Shown here one piece after another: positions 1-10,015 of a stretch of DNA of 64,000 bases. The DNA comes from Alteromonas indica (lineage in GTDB: Bacteria > Pseudomonadota > Gammaproteobacteria > Enterobacterales > Alteromonadaceae): positions 209,676 through 273,675 of the forward strand of contig PYVY01000005.1 of NCBI GenBank assembly GCA_003056425.1. Reading direction: 5' to 3'. Position 1 is the first letter of the stretch, and each line of letters opens with the position of its first letter. The translations under genes were made by a program, and so were the position numbers. Below the pieces are notes generated by a model that had not been told where the DNA came from, ran no database searches, and saw only the letters and a list, made by a program, of their open reading frames with translations.

Positions 1-27
1 GAACTACTGGCTTCGGTGTCAGGATAA
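1..27 (+). CDS. C-terminal end of the upstream gene, possibly tsaE (partial)
   Basis: Frame 1 is open from the left edge and gives ELLASVSG before a TAA. TsaE, the ATPase of the threonylcarbamoyl-adenosine tRNA modification system, normally sits directly before amiB in gammaproteobacteria and ends in a similar ELL-x-x-x-x-G tail in E. coli. The match is only eight residues, so the assignment rests mainly on gene order. The two other forward frames also run into stops within the first 50 bases. Confidence 0.35.
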   Translation, partial: ELLASVSG

Positions 28-82
28 TTATCGAGCTAAGCCTTAAATAATAATGATTAAATGGCAATAAAGGCGAAGTATT

Positions 83-1420
83 GTGCGCTTATTTATAATG
101 ATGGTCGTCGCGTGGCTTGGGGTTGCGCAGGTTCAGGCAGCGCCGAACCAAATCGCTGGTTTACGGGTGGCCCCTGCACCCGATAAAACTCGTGTCGTAA
201 TCGATTTGTCGGCGGCGCCGACATTTACCTATTTTACGTTAGATAACCCGAGCCGGGTGGTGGTGGATCTTGCCAGTACCAGCGATGACGCTGACTTAAC
301 TTTAAGCGGGGACAGCGGCTCCTTGGTCCGCCGGGTGCGCTATTCTACTCCTAAAAATAGTAGCTCAGCTCGGTTGGTTATTGATCTAAACCGGCGGGCT
401 GAACCAACTTTGTTTGCCATCGCGCCCGACGGGGCTTATGGCCATCGTCTAGTGGTTGACCTAGCCGACAGTCAGCCACAAGCCCAGACCACGTCTTCTG
501 CTAGCAGTAACGTGCTAATTGACAGTGCCAGCAATACCCGTGACCGCGATATTATTGTTGCCATAGACGCCGGGCATGGTGGCAACGATCCGGGTTCTAT
601 TGGGCCGGCGGGCACTTATGAGAAACATATTACCCTGAGTATTGCGAAAAAACTGGCCGGCATGTTTGATGCCGAACCCGGTATGCGGTCGGTATTGATT
701 CGCGATGGTGATTATTATATTTATCCTACCAAACGGCCTGAAATAGCCCGCAAGAAAAAAGCCGATTTGCTTATCTCCATTCATGCCGATGCGTTTAGTC
801 AACCTGAACCAAGAGGCAGCTCAGTGTGGGTGCTTTCCATGCGCCGGGCAGACTCCGAACTGGGTCGCTGGTTAGAGAAAACCGAACGTCACTCGGAACT
901 ACTTGGGGGGGCAGCTGAGGTTATTTCAGATAATGCCAGTGAACGGTATTTGGCAGAAACTATTATTGGATTGTCGATGGACCACTCTATGTCGGCCAGT
1001 TACGACCTGAGCCAAAAGGTTATTGGTGAAATGAAGCAAATCACCCGTTTGCACAAGCGTGCTCCCCAGGCAGCCAGTTTTGCGGTCCTTACCGCGCCAG
1101 ACATTCCGTCGATTCTGGTGGAAGTAGGGTTTATTTCTAATCCACAGGAAGAGAAAAACCTTAATTGGGAAACCTTTCGCGAACGGTTAGCGCGCTCTAT
1201 GTTTAACGCCACTAAAAGCTATTTCAGTCAGGTTCCGCCAGATGGCACCCTATGGGCGGCGCACAAAGAACGTAATCGTACCCACAAAGTGCGCAGCGGA
1301 GAGTCGCTTTCATTACTGGCCCAGCGGTATAATGTCAAAGTCAGCAGTATCAAAGAAGCGAATAACCTGCGCAATGATGTGGTGCAGATAGGTCAGGTGC
1401 TGACCATTCCCAGTACCTGA
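83..1420 (+). CDS. amiB: N-acetylmuramoyl-L-alanine amidase AmiB
   Basis: Periplasmic zinc amidase that cleaves the peptide stem from MurNAc to separate daughter cells. The 445-residue protein has a signal peptide (about residues 1-19, ending VQA), an AMIN domain (about 22-128), the Amidase_3 catalytic domain (about 155-380) and a C-terminal LysM peptidoglycan-binding domain (400-445). Candidate zinc ligands are H165 in DAGHGG, E180 and H234 in SIHAD; the late VGFISNP motif with its glutamate is present. The start is GTG, preceded by a GGCGAAG purine stretch; the in-frame ATGs a few codons later would shorten the signal peptide. It lies 27 bp before mutL, the classical gene order. Confidence 0.95.
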   Translation: MRLFIMMVVAWLGVAQVQAAPNQIAGLRVAPAPDKTRVVIDLSAAPTFTYFTLDNPSRVVVDLASTSDDADLTLSGDSGSLVRRVRYSTPKNSSSARLVIDLNRRAEPTLFAIAPDGAYGHRLVVDLADSQPQAQTTSSASSNVLIDSASNTRDRDIIVAIDAGHGGNDPGSIGPAGTYEKHITLSIAKKLAGMFDAEPGMRSVLIRDGDYYIYPTKRPEIARKKKADLLISIHADAFSQPEPRGSSVWVLSMRRADSELGRWLEKTERHSELLGGAAEVISDNASERYLAETIIGLSMDHSMSASYDLSQKVIGEMKQITRLHKRAPQAASFAVLTAPDIPSILVEVGFISNPQEEKNLNWETFRERLARSMFNATKSYFSQVPPDGTLWAAHKERNRTHKVRSGESLSLLAQRYNVKVSSIKEANNLRNDVVQIGQVLTIPST

Positions 1421-1447
1421 GAACCCAGTTAATACGGAACGCTAATT

Positions 1448-3268
1448 TTGCCCATTCAATTATTACCCCCTCGCTTAGCCAACCAGATTGCCGCTGGCGA
1501 AGTAGTGGAGCGCCCGGCGTCAGTAGTAAAAGAGCTATTGGAAAATAGCCTGGATGCCGGTGCCACCCGCATTGAGCTGGATATTGAGCGCGGCGGCCAC
1601 AAGCGTATTCGGTTACGAGACAACGGCTGCGGTATCGAAAAAAATGAATTGGAGTTAGCGCTTAGCCGTCATGCTACCAGTAAAATAGCGACGCTGAATG
1701 ACCTGGAGCGTATATTGTCGTTAGGCTTTCGCGGTGAAGCACTGGCCAGTATCAGTTCAGTCAGCCGATTAACGCTTACCTCAAAACCTGGCGCCCAGCG
1801 TGAGGCGTGGCAGGCCAGTTGTGAAGGCCGTGACATGACGGTAACCGTCACCCCGGCCGCGCATCCCGACGGCAGTACCATTGATGTTGCCGACCTGTTT
1901 TATAATACGCCGGCAAGGCGTAAGTTTCTACGCGCCGAAAAAACCGAATTTCAGCATATTGAAGAAGTAATTAAACGGGTCGCTCTCAGCCATCCGCAGG
2001 TCAGCTTCAGTTTGAAGCACAATGGTAAAAGTGTGCGCCGGTACACAGCAGTGGCAGCGGATAAACATCATCAACGTATTGCGCAGGTGGTGGGACAAAA
2101 ATTCATCGATAATGCCACCCATGTGGCTTTAGATTATCAGGGCATGGCCATAGAGGCCTGGCTGGGTAACGAAAACGTGACCCGCAGCAGTAACGATTGC
2201 CAATATTCTTTTGTCAATAATCGCGCTATGCGAGACAAATTAATTATGCACGCTATCCGGCAGGCCTATGAAAGTGCTTATGGATACCACGAGCAGCCTT
2301 CCTTTGTGGTTTACCTAACGGTCGATCCCGCCCAGGTGGACGTGAATGTGCATCCTGCCAAACATGAAGTACGCTTTCAGCAAAGCCGACTGGTTCACGA
2401 TTTTATTGTAAAAACGGTCAGTGATGCGCTGGCACCGCCAACGGCTAATAACGCAGAAGGCGCGGTACAGGACGCTGGGCTAAACCATGATTATATCCGG
2501 CCTCTAGCAGCCACTGGCGCGCCCCCACAGTCGCACCCTTTGGATGCACCCAGCCAGAGTACCCAGGCGGGGGATTGGGCGGAGGGGTGGGCGCAAGCTG
2601 AGAGGCCAACTTTTGGCAGCGCGGGAGCGTCGGCTCGCGGCCGCACGGGTGGAAGCCGGGCAGGGGGCGCTGGGCCCCGGGGCAACAGTGTCAGCGAGGC
2701 TTATCGAACGAGCTATAGTCAGCTGATGACGCCAAACAGCGACAGTGTGGATAATCCTGCAGAACAGTTAAATGCATTAATTTTAACCCCCCGTCAGCGA
2801 ATAGTTGCCTCGGCAAGTCAGGTGTGGTTAATTGACGCCGAAGCGTTACTGGGGCAATGGTGGCTAAGTGTGTTGGAGAACAGTCAGACTTCCCAACCGT
2901 TACTGATGCCGGTGGCAATAGAAAATACCGCCATTGCGGAGGAAACCGTTACCTTACTTAATGACCTCGGATTTGTTATTAATCAGGTTGCTGGCAAACT
3001 GCGTTTACAGCAAGTACCAGCAGGCAGCCGACATCTTCCCTGGGTTTCATTATTTCCGGCGCTGGTATCGGTTAAAGCGGACAATCAGGCAACTTTGGCT
3101 ACTGCATTAGCCGAGCTGGAGTTATCCTGGCCGGCTCAGGTGCATTCACTTATCTGGCAATGGTTTGATGCGCAAGCCTTGGCAAAACGCTGGGATTGGG
3201 TCAGGGAGTTTGGTAGAGTGCGCACGCTTGAACAGCTGTTACAGAAGTGGGATGAACCTGATGTCTGA
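1448..3268 (+). CDS. mutL: DNA mismatch repair protein MutL
   Basis: ATP-dependent matchmaker that couples MutS mismatch recognition to strand incision. The 606-residue protein carries the GHKL ATPase motifs near the N-terminus ([25 protein letters not shown]), the transducer domain to about residue 330, a long Gly/Ala/Arg-rich linker (about 345-430) and a C-terminal dimerisation domain. The metal-binding DQHA-x2-E-x4-E endonuclease motif is not seen, as expected for a MutH-using gammaproteobacterium. The start is TTG, giving [20 protein letters not shown], which matches the family N-terminus. Its stop overlaps the miaA start, implying translational coupling. Confidence 0.96.
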   Translation: MPIQLLPPRLANQIAAGEVVERPASVVKELLENSLDAGATRIELDIERGGHKRIRLRDNGCGIEKNELELALSRHATSKIATLNDLERILSLGFRGEALASISSVSRLTLTSKPGAQREAWQASCEGRDMTVTVTPAAHPDGSTIDVADLFYNTPARRKFLRAEKTEFQHIEEVIKRVALSHPQVSFSLKHNGKSVRRYTAVAADKHHQRIAQVVGQKFIDNATHVALDYQGMAIEAWLGNENVTRSSNDCQYSFVNNRAMRDKLIMHAIRQAYESAYGYHEQPSFVVYLTVDPAQVDVNVHPAKHEVRFQQSRLVHDFIVKTVSDALAPPTANNAEGAVQDAGLNHDYIRPLAATGAPPQSHPLDAPSQSTQAGDWAEGWAQAERPTFGSAGASARGRTGGSRAGGAGPRGNSVSEAYRTSYSQLMTPNSDSVDNPAEQLNALILTPRQRIVASASQVWLIDAEALLGQWWLSVLENSQTSQPLLMPVAIENTAIAEETVTLLNDLGFVINQVAGKLRLQQVPAGSRHLPWVSLFPALVSVKADNQATLATALAELELSWPAQVHSLIWQWFDAQALAKRWDWVREFGRVRTLEQLLQKWDEPDV

Positions 3269-4196
3269 TGGCACAGTAGATGCACTACCGGTTATCGCTA
3301 TTATGGGGCCTACCGCCTCGGGTAAAACCGGGCTGGCATTAAACCTGGCCGAAGCGGTGAATTGCGAGATTATTAGCGTAGATTCGGCGTTGGTTTACCG
3401 GGATATGAATATAGGAACGGCCAAACCTACAGCAGCTGAACAAGCCGTGGCAAAACACTGGCTTATTGATATTTTAGACCCTGCGCAAAGCTATTCTGTG
3501 GCAGAATTTTGCACAGATGCTATACGTCTAATAGGGGAAATCCATCAGCGGGGAAATATACCGGTGCTGGTTGGCGGAACAATGATGTATTTTAACGCCT
3601 TGATAAACGGAATTTCGCCCTTACCTAAGTCTGACGAAAAGATTCGTGATGATATTGCCCGCGAAGCACTGACGCTGGGATGGGAAGCATTACACCAACA
3701 GTTAGCCGAGGTTGATAAGACCAGCGCGTTACGGATTCATCCAAATGATCCCCAGCGTTTAACCCGGGCCCTGGAAGTGTATCGCAGCTCCGGTAAGTCA
3801 CTGACCTACTGGCAACAGCAAAAAGGTGCCGAGTGTCCGTACGACATAACGCAGTTTGCTATTGCACCTGACGATCGCGCAGTATTGCATGACCGTATTG
3901 CGCAGCGCTTCGATATCATGCTGGATAATGGTCTGGTAGCGGAAGTGGAAAACTTGTTTAAGCGGGATGATCTACATCAGGATTTACCCGCTATACGATC
4001 AGTAGGTTACCGGCAGGTTTGGCAGTACCTTGATGGCACGTTGTCTTATCCCGAAATGCGGGAAAAAGGCATTATTGCCACCCGCCAGTTAGCCAAGCGT
4101 CAACTGACGTGGCTAAGAGGCTGGCCTGCGGTAACCTGGCTGGACACATTCGCTAACGATAATTTGGCCAAAATATTGGCAAAAGTCGCACTCTGA
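3261..4196 (+). CDS. miaA: tRNA dimethylallyltransferase MiaA
   Basis: Transfers a dimethylallyl group to the N6 of A37 in tRNAs that read UNN codons, the first step to ms2i6A. The P-loop GPTASGKT lies at about residues 16-23, followed by the [16 protein letters not shown] and VGGTMMY motifs typical of the family. I chose the ATG at 3261 (MSDGTVD, 311 residues), which overlaps the mutL stop by 8 bp; an in-frame ATG at 3252 would add three residues. A longer reading from 3165 would lie deep inside mutL and has no family support. It precedes hfq, as in E. coli. Confidence 0.96.
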   Translation: MSDGTVDALPVIAIMGPTASGKTGLALNLAEAVNCEIISVDSALVYRDMNIGTAKPTAAEQAVAKHWLIDILDPAQSYSVAEFCTDAIRLIGEIHQRGNIPVLVGGTMMYFNALINGISPLPKSDEKIRDDIAREALTLGWEALHQQLAEVDKTSALRIHPNDPQRLTRALEVYRSSGKSLTYWQQQKGAECPYDITQFAIAPDDRAVLHDRIAQRFDIMLDNGLVAEVENLFKRDDLHQDLPAIRSVGYRQVWQYLDGTLSYPEMREKGIIATRQLAKRQLTWLRGWPAVTWLDTFANDNLAKILAKVAL

Positions 4197-4276
4197 CTGT
4201 TTGAGTGTGGTATACATTAAGCGTAGTGGTCGCGCGTGCGCGTACCACCTCAATAATAAAAATTAAGGATTTTCAG

Positions 4277-4531
4277 ATGGCTAAAGGGCAATCTCTACAA
4301 GACCCATTTTTGAACGCGTTACGCAAGGAACGTATTCCGGTGTCTATTTATCTTGTTAACGGCATTAAATTGCAGGGACAAGTAGAATCATTTGACCAGT
4401 TTGTTATTTTACTGAAAAACACAGTAAGTCAAATGGTATATAAGCATGCTATTTCCACTGTGGTACCGGCTCGAGCCATTACCATGCCTAGTGCAACTCA
4501 AGGGGATACAGACAATACTAAAGCTGAATAA
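4277..4531 (+). CDS. hfq: RNA chaperone Hfq
   Basis: Hexameric Sm-like protein that pairs small RNAs with mRNAs. The 84-residue product starts [20 protein letters not shown] and contains the Sm1 segment with [16 protein letters not shown] and the Sm2 YKHAIST motif, both near-identical to E. coli. The C-terminal tail after residue 70 ([13 protein letters not shown]) is short and acidic, shorter than the E. coli tail. The ATG at 4277 follows an AAGGA ribosome-binding site; in-frame upstream codons back to 4205 are not family sequence. It sits between miaA and hflX. Confidence 0.97.
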   Translation: MAKGQSLQDPFLNALRKERIPVSIYLVNGIKLQGQVESFDQFVILLKNTVSQMVYKHAISTVVPARAITMPSATQGDTDNTKAE

Positions 4532-4548
4532 TTTAAAAGGTACATCGC

Positions 4549-5838
4549 TTGTTTGACCGTTACGAAGCCGGTGAACAGGCTGTCCTTGTTCATGTCAATT
4601 TTACTGACGAAAATACCAAAGAAGAGCTAGCAGAACTTGAACTGTTGGTTAGTTCTGCCGGTGTCAATGCGGTAGACGTTCTCACTACGTCCCGGAATGC
4701 GCCGCACGCCAAGTATTTCGTGGGATCGGGTAAGGCCGAAGAGATCGCTGCTGCGGTGAAGGCACATGAAGCGAATGTGGTGATATTTAACCATTCATTG
4801 TCGCCCTCGCAAGAGCGCAACCTTGAAGCTATGTGCCAATGTCGGGTATTAGACCGCACCGGCCTTATCCTGGATATCTTTGCCCAGCGGGCGCGAACCC
4901 ACGAAGGTAAGCTGCAGGTCGAGCTGGCGCAATTGCGGCATATCTCTACCCGGTTAATTCGAGGCTGGACTCACCTTGAACGGCAAAAAGGCGGTATTGG
5001 GCTGCGCGGGCCAGGGGAAACCCAGTTAGAAACTGACCGGCGTTTGCTTCGGGGCCGCATCAAGACTATCTTACGACGTTTAGAAAAGGTGCAGAAGCAG
5101 CGTGAACAAGGGCGCCGCTCACGTAAGCGCGCAGAAATTCCCACCGTCTCGCTGGTAGGTTATACCAATGCGGGAAAATCTACGCTGTTCAATCAAATAA
5201 CTGATGCCCATGTCTATGCGGCGGATCAACTGTTTGCTACGCTGGACCCTACCTTGCGAAAAATTGAATTGCAGGATGTGGGCGAAGCTATTTTAGCCGA
5301 TACCGTTGGCTTCATTCGTCATCTTCCCCATGATTTGGTGGCTGCGTTTAAAGCTACGCTACAGGAAACGCAGGAAGCGGATATTTTGCTGCACGTGGTT
5401 GATGTATCCGACGCGCGCTACCGGGAAACCATGGATGAAGTAAATACCGTTTTAGATGAGATCGACGCCGGCGAGATACAGCAGTTAATTATCTGTAATA
5501 AAATAGATAATCTTGAGGGCGTGCAGCCGCGTATAGACAGGGATGATGAAGGCATGCCCATTCGGGTATGGTTATCAGCTCAGACCGGACAGGGGGCAGA
5601 ACTGCTTGGTGAAGCGCTGACCGACTGTCTGGCGAAAAATATGGTAAGTTATACATTGCGTATTCCGCCTGCTCAAAGCCGGTTACGTGGCGTATTGTTT
5701 GATTTAAACTGTATTTCACAGGAATCATACGATAGCGACGGCGACTGGGTTGTTGATGTGAAAATGCCTTTGGCAGATTGGAATCGCCTGGAAAAACGGT
5801 TAGAAACCGGACTTTCTAATTTTGTGGTGCATCACTGA
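4549..5838 (+). CDS. hflX: ribosome-associated GTPase HflX
   Basis: GTPase that splits or rescues stalled 70S ribosomes under stress. The 429-residue protein has the N-terminal HflX domain (about 1-190) with the glycine-rich GGIGLRGPGETQLE segment, then a TRAFAC G domain with G1 GYTNAGKST, G3 DTVGF and G4 NKID. The start codon is TTG, with an AAAAGG ribosome-binding site 8 bp upstream; the N-terminus MFDRYEAGEQAVLVH matches the family. It follows hfq by 17 bp in the same operon. Confidence 0.95.
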   Translation: MFDRYEAGEQAVLVHVNFTDENTKEELAELELLVSSAGVNAVDVLTTSRNAPHAKYFVGSGKAEEIAAAVKAHEANVVIFNHSLSPSQERNLEAMCQCRVLDRTGLILDIFAQRARTHEGKLQVELAQLRHISTRLIRGWTHLERQKGGIGLRGPGETQLETDRRLLRGRIKTILRRLEKVQKQREQGRRSRKRAEIPTVSLVGYTNAGKSTLFNQITDAHVYAADQLFATLDPTLRKIELQDVGEAILADTVGFIRHLPHDLVAAFKATLQETQEADILLHVVDVSDARYRETMDEVNTVLDEIDAGEIQQLIICNKIDNLEGVQPRIDRDDEGMPIRVWLSAQTGQGAELLGEALTDCLAKNMVSYTLRIPPAQSRLRGVLFDLNCISQESYDSDGDWVVDVKMPLADWNRLEKRLETGLSNFVVHH

Positions 5839-5909
5839 TATTGTGGCATAAGATAGCGAACAAAATAACTTTAAGTAAATAATCAATAACCACTTTACGG
5901 AGTATTAGC

Positions 5910-7058
5910 ATGGCTTGGAATGAGCCGGGTGGCAAGAATAATGACCCCTGGAAAAACCGTGGCGGCCGCGACCAGGGACCACCGGATTTGGATGATGTAT
6001 TTAAAAACCTGTTCGGCAAATTCAGTAAAATGGGTGGCGGCAATGGCGGCGGCTCGGGCAAAAGTATGGGTAAACTGGGCGTAGGCCTGTTAGTTGGCCT
6101 GCTGGTTGTCATCTGGTTTGTCAGTGGTTTTTATACTATCCGGGAAGCAGAGCGCGGGGTGGTCCTGCGGTTTGGCGAATACTACACAGAAGTGGAACCC
6201 GGCTTACGCTGGAAACCTACCTTTGTCGATTCCGTCATTCCGGTTGATGTCCAGTCTATTCGCGATCAGGCTTCGTCTGGTTCCATGCTGACGGAAGATG
6301 AAAACGTAGTCCGGGTGCAAATGGAAATGCAGTATCGGGTAGTTGACCCGTTCCGCTGGACATTTGCGGTAGTAAGCCCTGAAACCAGCCTTAGTCAGGC
6401 CCTCGATAGTGCCATCCGTTATGTGGTAGGTCATTCTGAGATGGATGATGTACTAACCGATGGTCGGGAAGTAACCCGTCAACGCGTATGGGAAGAACTT
6501 CAGGCTATTCTGGAACCGTATGATTTAGGTGTCACCATTATAGATATGAACTTCCGCGATGCGCGCCCCCCAGAAGAGGTGAAAGATGCCTTTGATGACG
6601 CTATTGCTGCGCAGGAAGATGAACAACGCTTTATTCGTGAAGCAGAAGCCTACGCTCGTGAAATTGAGCCTCGTGCGCGTGGCCGGGCAAACCGGATGAA
6701 CGAAGAAGCGCAGGCTTATAAAGAGCGCGTTATTCTGGAAGCGCAGGGTGAAGTTGCTCGCTTTGAAGAATTGCTACCGCATTATGAAAAAGCGCCTGAA
6801 GTAACCCGTGACCGGATATACCTTGAAACCATGGAAGCTGTCTTTGGTAGCACCAGTAAAATACTGGTAGATACCAAAAACGGAAACAATATGATGTATC
6901 TGCCATTGGACAAGATTATGGAGCGCAGTGGTAATTCACCGTCGATGAAAAATCTGTTACCTGATCTGCAAATGCCAGATGGCCAAAACACTCAGCGTAA
7001 CTCGGGGACTAATAGTTCGTCTACCCGCAGCAGCCGCTTTAATAACGGAGGAGAATAG
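5910..7058 (+). CDS. hflK: FtsH protease modulator HflK
   Basis: Inner-membrane SPFH/band 7 protein that forms a large periplasmic cage with HflC around the FtsH protease. The 382 residues comprise a Gly/Asn-rich cytoplasmic N-terminus (about 1-60, including GGGNGGGSGKS), one transmembrane segment (about 63-82, LGVGLLVGLLVVIWFVSGFY), the SPFH domain beginning REAERGVVLRFG, a long charged helix (about 230-290) and a polar Ser/Asn-rich tail. The ATG follows GGAG by a normal distance. hflC begins 4 bp after its stop. Confidence 0.95.
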   Translation: MAWNEPGGKNNDPWKNRGGRDQGPPDLDDVFKNLFGKFSKMGGGNGGGSGKSMGKLGVGLLVGLLVVIWFVSGFYTIREAERGVVLRFGEYYTEVEPGLRWKPTFVDSVIPVDVQSIRDQASSGSMLTEDENVVRVQMEMQYRVVDPFRWTFAVVSPETSLSQALDSAIRYVVGHSEMDDVLTDGREVTRQRVWEELQAILEPYDLGVTIIDMNFRDARPPEEVKDAFDDAIAAQEDEQRFIREAEAYAREIEPRARGRANRMNEEAQAYKERVILEAQGEVARFEELLPHYEKAPEVTRDRIYLETMEAVFGSTSKILVDTKNGNNMMYLPLDKIMERSGNSPSMKNLLPDLQMPDGQNTQRNSGTNSSSTRSSRFNNGGE

Positions 7059-7061
7059 CGC

Positions 7062-7952
7062 ATGAAAAATTTGTTGGTTATTGTGCTTATTCTGGTTATC
7101 GCGCTGGCGTCAGGATCACTGTTTGTGGTTCGCGAAGGTGAACGGGCTATTGTTATCCAGTTTGGTAAAGTACAGCGTGATGATGCTACTGGCGACACAC
7201 GGGTATTTGCGCCGGGTATACACCCTAAGCTTCCGTTCATTGACTCGGTTAAAACCCTGGATGCGCGGATTCAAACATTGGACGACTCACCGGACCGGTT
7301 TGTCACGTCCGAGAAAAAAGACTTAATTGTTGATTCATATGTGAAGTGGCGTATTGAAGACTTCGCGCGCTATTACCTGTCTACCGGCGGTAATAAAATG
7401 CAGGCAGAAGCGCTACTGAAACAAAAAGTGAACAATGGTCTGCGTTCTGAGTTTGGTACTCGTACCATTCGCCAGATTGTCTCTGGAGAGCGTTCAGCGT
7501 TAATGAATCAGGCGATGGAACAGGCTTCTACTTCATCTGATGAGTTGGGAATTGAAATTGTTGATGTGCGGGTTAAACAGATTAACCTGCCCACCGAAGT
7601 CAGTAATTCTATTTTCCAGCGGATGCGCGCCGAGCGGGCTGCGGTTGCCCGGGAGCACCGTTCAGAGGGTCAGGAGCAAGCAGAAGTACTGCGAGCTGAC
7701 ATCGATGCGAAGATTACTGTAATGCTGGCTGATGCAGAGCGTAACGCCCGTCAGGTACGTGGTGAGGGTGATGCTGCCGCTGCGCAGATTTACGCTAACA
7801 CCTATTCTAAAAACGCTGATTTTTATAGTTTCCTGCGTAGCATGGATGCATATAAGAAAAGCTTTGATAGCAAGCAGGATATTCTGATAGTAGAACCCGA
7901 TAATGAGTTCTTCCGTTTTATGAATGACAAAAACGGCAGTAGAGATCAGTAA
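7062..7952 (+). CDS. hflC: FtsH protease modulator HflC
   Basis: Partner of HflK in the inner-membrane FtsH complex. The 296 residues start with a single transmembrane helix (about 3-21) and continue with an SPFH domain (VREGERAIVIQFGKV) and a C-terminal helical region with the typical SFLRSMDAYKKSF motif near residue 270. A strong GGAGGAG ribosome-binding site lies at the very end of hflK, so the pair is probably translated together. A terminator follows directly. The yjeT-purA genes that follow in E. coli are not here. Confidence 0.95.
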   Translation: MKNLLVIVLILVIALASGSLFVVREGERAIVIQFGKVQRDDATGDTRVFAPGIHPKLPFIDSVKTLDARIQTLDDSPDRFVTSEKKDLIVDSYVKWRIEDFARYYLSTGGNKMQAEALLKQKVNNGLRSEFGTRTIRQIVSGERSALMNQAMEQASTSSDELGIEIVDVRVKQINLPTEVSNSIFQRMRAERAAVAREHRSEGQEQAEVLRADIDAKITVMLADAERNARQVRGEGDAAAAQIYANTYSKNADFYSFLRSMDAYKKSFDSKQDILIVEPDNEFFRFMNDKNGSRDQ

Positions 7953-7970
7953 CTGCACCTTCTGAGTCTA

Positions 7971-7998
7971 AAAAACCAGCCTTCGGGCTGGTTTTTTT
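7971..7998 (+). terminator. intrinsic terminator after hflC
   Basis: Stem AAAACCAGCC/GGCTGGTTTT with a UUCG tetraloop, followed by a run of seven T. It ends the amiB-hflC transcription unit. Confidence 0.9.
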
Positions 7999-8241
7999 AT
8001 GCGCAGAACAGGCCAGTTAACCCCATGATGATTGTATGTTTTGGCTGCTTGAACGCAAAAATACGCTAATATGGCAATATATTTAACTTAGCAAAACAGC
8101 GTGTTAGTAACGTTTTTTTCACAATGTGTGCGTGACGCCCCTGGTTACGCTACAATCGCTGCGTTAAAAAGACCATATAAGCTGTGTTCAGAGTGCTATT
8201 TAAAGCACCAACAGTAATATAAAAACGACAGAGGTATCAGT

Positions 8242-9840
8242 TTGTCTTCTAATCAATCACCAAGCCGTTCTTCGTATGAAGAACAGGCGCAAAGCGGCAT
8301 TTTTGCGCGTTTTTTAGCAACCGTTGAATGGCTGGGCAATTTATTACCCCACCCAGTCACTTTATTTGCCATATTAGCCGTGGCTATCGTACTTATCAGT
8401 GGGGTACTTGGGTACTTTGATGTGTCGGTTGTCGACCCGCGGCCAGAAGGCGCTAAGGGGCGAAGTGTAGATGGCATTATCAGTGTGGTATCGCTGATGA
8501 GTGCCGAGGGTTTACAGCGCATCGTGACCGGTCTGGTTACTAACTTTACCGGCTTTGCGCCATTAGGCACAGTATTAGTGGCCCTGTTGGGGGTTTCGGT
8601 AGCTGAACATTCCGGGTTATTATCCGCAGCCATGCGGGCGCTGGTCATGAATGCCTCGAAAAGAGTGGTGACCTTTGCCATCGTATTTGCCGGGATTATT
8701 TCCAACACCGCCTCAGAGCTGGGTTATGTAGTACTTATTCCGCTGGCCGCCATGATATTTCATTCTTTGGGGCGCCACCCGCTGGCAGGGCTGGCTGCAG
8801 CGTTTGCAGGCGTATCTGCTGGTTACAGTGCTAATCTGTTACTAGGTACGGTAGACCCGTTATTGTCAGGTATTACCGAAGCCGCCGCACGCATGATTGA
8901 CCCCGAATACGGGGTAGGGCCGGAAGTGAACTGGTACTTCATGTTTATCAGTACCTTTATTATTGCCATTATGGGCGCGCTGGTAACCGAAAAGATTGTC
9001 GAGCCCAGGCTGGGTAAGTTTGATGAGTCACAAGCGCCGGAAGGGCTGGAAAAGCAGCAAATGCACGCACCTACCGCGCAGGAGCGTAAAGCATTGCGCT
9101 GGGCTGGGATAGCATTTGCCCTGACCTGTGCAGTACTGGCGCTAACGATCGTGCCGGAGAATGGTATTTTACGTCACCCGGAAACCGGTGAGGTCGCCGG
9201 CAGCCCGTTCTTGAAAGGCATTGTTGCATTTATTTTTATTACCTTCGCGATCCCTGGCTTTGTTTACGGGAAAGTGGCCGGTAGCATGAAGAATGACAAA
9301 GATGTGATCAATGCGATGTCAAAAAGTATGGGATCCATGGGCCTGTATATCACATTGGTTTTTTTCGCAGCACAATTCGTCGCCTTCTTTAAATGGACGA
9401 ATCTAGGTACCGTACTGGCCGTGAAAGGGGCCGCAATGCTACAATCAGTGGGGCTGGATGGGCCTTCCGTATTTATACTGTTTATCCTAATGTGCGGGTT
9501 GGTGAATCTTTCCTTAGGCAGTGCGTCGGCGCAGTGGGCCGTGACTGCGCCCATCTTCGTTCCGATGCTGATGCTACTTGGCTACGCGCCAGAAGTTATT
9601 CAGGCAGCCTATCGAATTGGCGATTCGGTTACTAATGTTATCTCACCGATGATGAGCTACTTCGGCCTGATTCTGGCAATGGCTGCACGTTATCGAAAAG
9701 ATATCGGTATGGGGACCCTTATTGCAATGATGCTACCCTATTCCATGGTTTTTGTGGTGGGTTGGACCGTGCTGTTCTTCCTATGGGTATTTGTACTGGG
9801 CATGCCGGTAGGGCCCGGCGCCGCCACCTATTATCAGTAA
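8242..9840 (+). CDS. AbgT-family transporter
   Basis: Polytopic inner-membrane protein of the AbgT family, whose members import p-aminobenzoyl-glutamate (E. coli AbgT) or export sulfonamides (MtrF and YdaH). The 532 residues start with a polar stretch, then the family motif VEWLGNLLPHPVTLFA (about 29-44) and roughly ten hydrophobic segments; conserved PLAAMIFHSLGRHPLAG and GDSVTNVISPMMSYFG motifs are visible. The start is TTG (MSSNQSPS) after an AGAGG site. No abgA/abgB hydrolase or abgR regulator is adjacent, so uptake for folate salvage or drug/antimetabolite efflux are both possible. It is a single-gene unit between two terminators. Confidence 0.9.
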   Translation: MSSNQSPSRSSYEEQAQSGIFARFLATVEWLGNLLPHPVTLFAILAVAIVLISGVLGYFDVSVVDPRPEGAKGRSVDGIISVVSLMSAEGLQRIVTGLVTNFTGFAPLGTVLVALLGVSVAEHSGLLSAAMRALVMNASKRVVTFAIVFAGIISNTASELGYVVLIPLAAMIFHSLGRHPLAGLAAAFAGVSAGYSANLLLGTVDPLLSGITEAAARMIDPEYGVGPEVNWYFMFISTFIIAIMGALVTEKIVEPRLGKFDESQAPEGLEKQQMHAPTAQERKALRWAGIAFALTCAVLALTIVPENGILRHPETGEVAGSPFLKGIVAFIFITFAIPGFVYGKVAGSMKNDKDVINAMSKSMGSMGLYITLVFFAAQFVAFFKWTNLGTVLAVKGAAMLQSVGLDGPSVFILFILMCGLVNLSLGSASAQWAVTAPIFVPMLMLLGYAPEVIQAAYRIGDSVTNVISPMMSYFGLILAMAARYRKDIGMGTLIAMMLPYSMVFVVGWTVLFFLWVFVLGMPVGPGAATYYQ

Positions 9841-9844
9841 GACG

Positions 9845-9872
9845 AAAAAAGCAGCCTAGGGCTGCTTTTTTT
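9845..9872 (+). terminator. intrinsic terminator after the AbgT-family gene
   Basis: Six A, stem GCAGCC/GGCTGC with a three-base loop, then seven T; the symmetric A and T runs extend the stem. Confidence 0.9.
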
Positions 9873-10015
9873 ATCTGTTGTGGCCGGGCGAGTTTACCTC
9901 TAACAATAGCGATTAACGCAATCGTTTTGCCAACGCATATTAGAAGCGATCGAATCTTCATATATGGCGGTATACATAGTAAAGTTTCTACATACACATC
10001 AGTGGATAACGGGCA

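Noticed and set aside
4205..4276. N-terminal extension of hfq
   Set aside because: The family starts [10 protein letters not shown]; the extra codons fall in the promoter or leader region.
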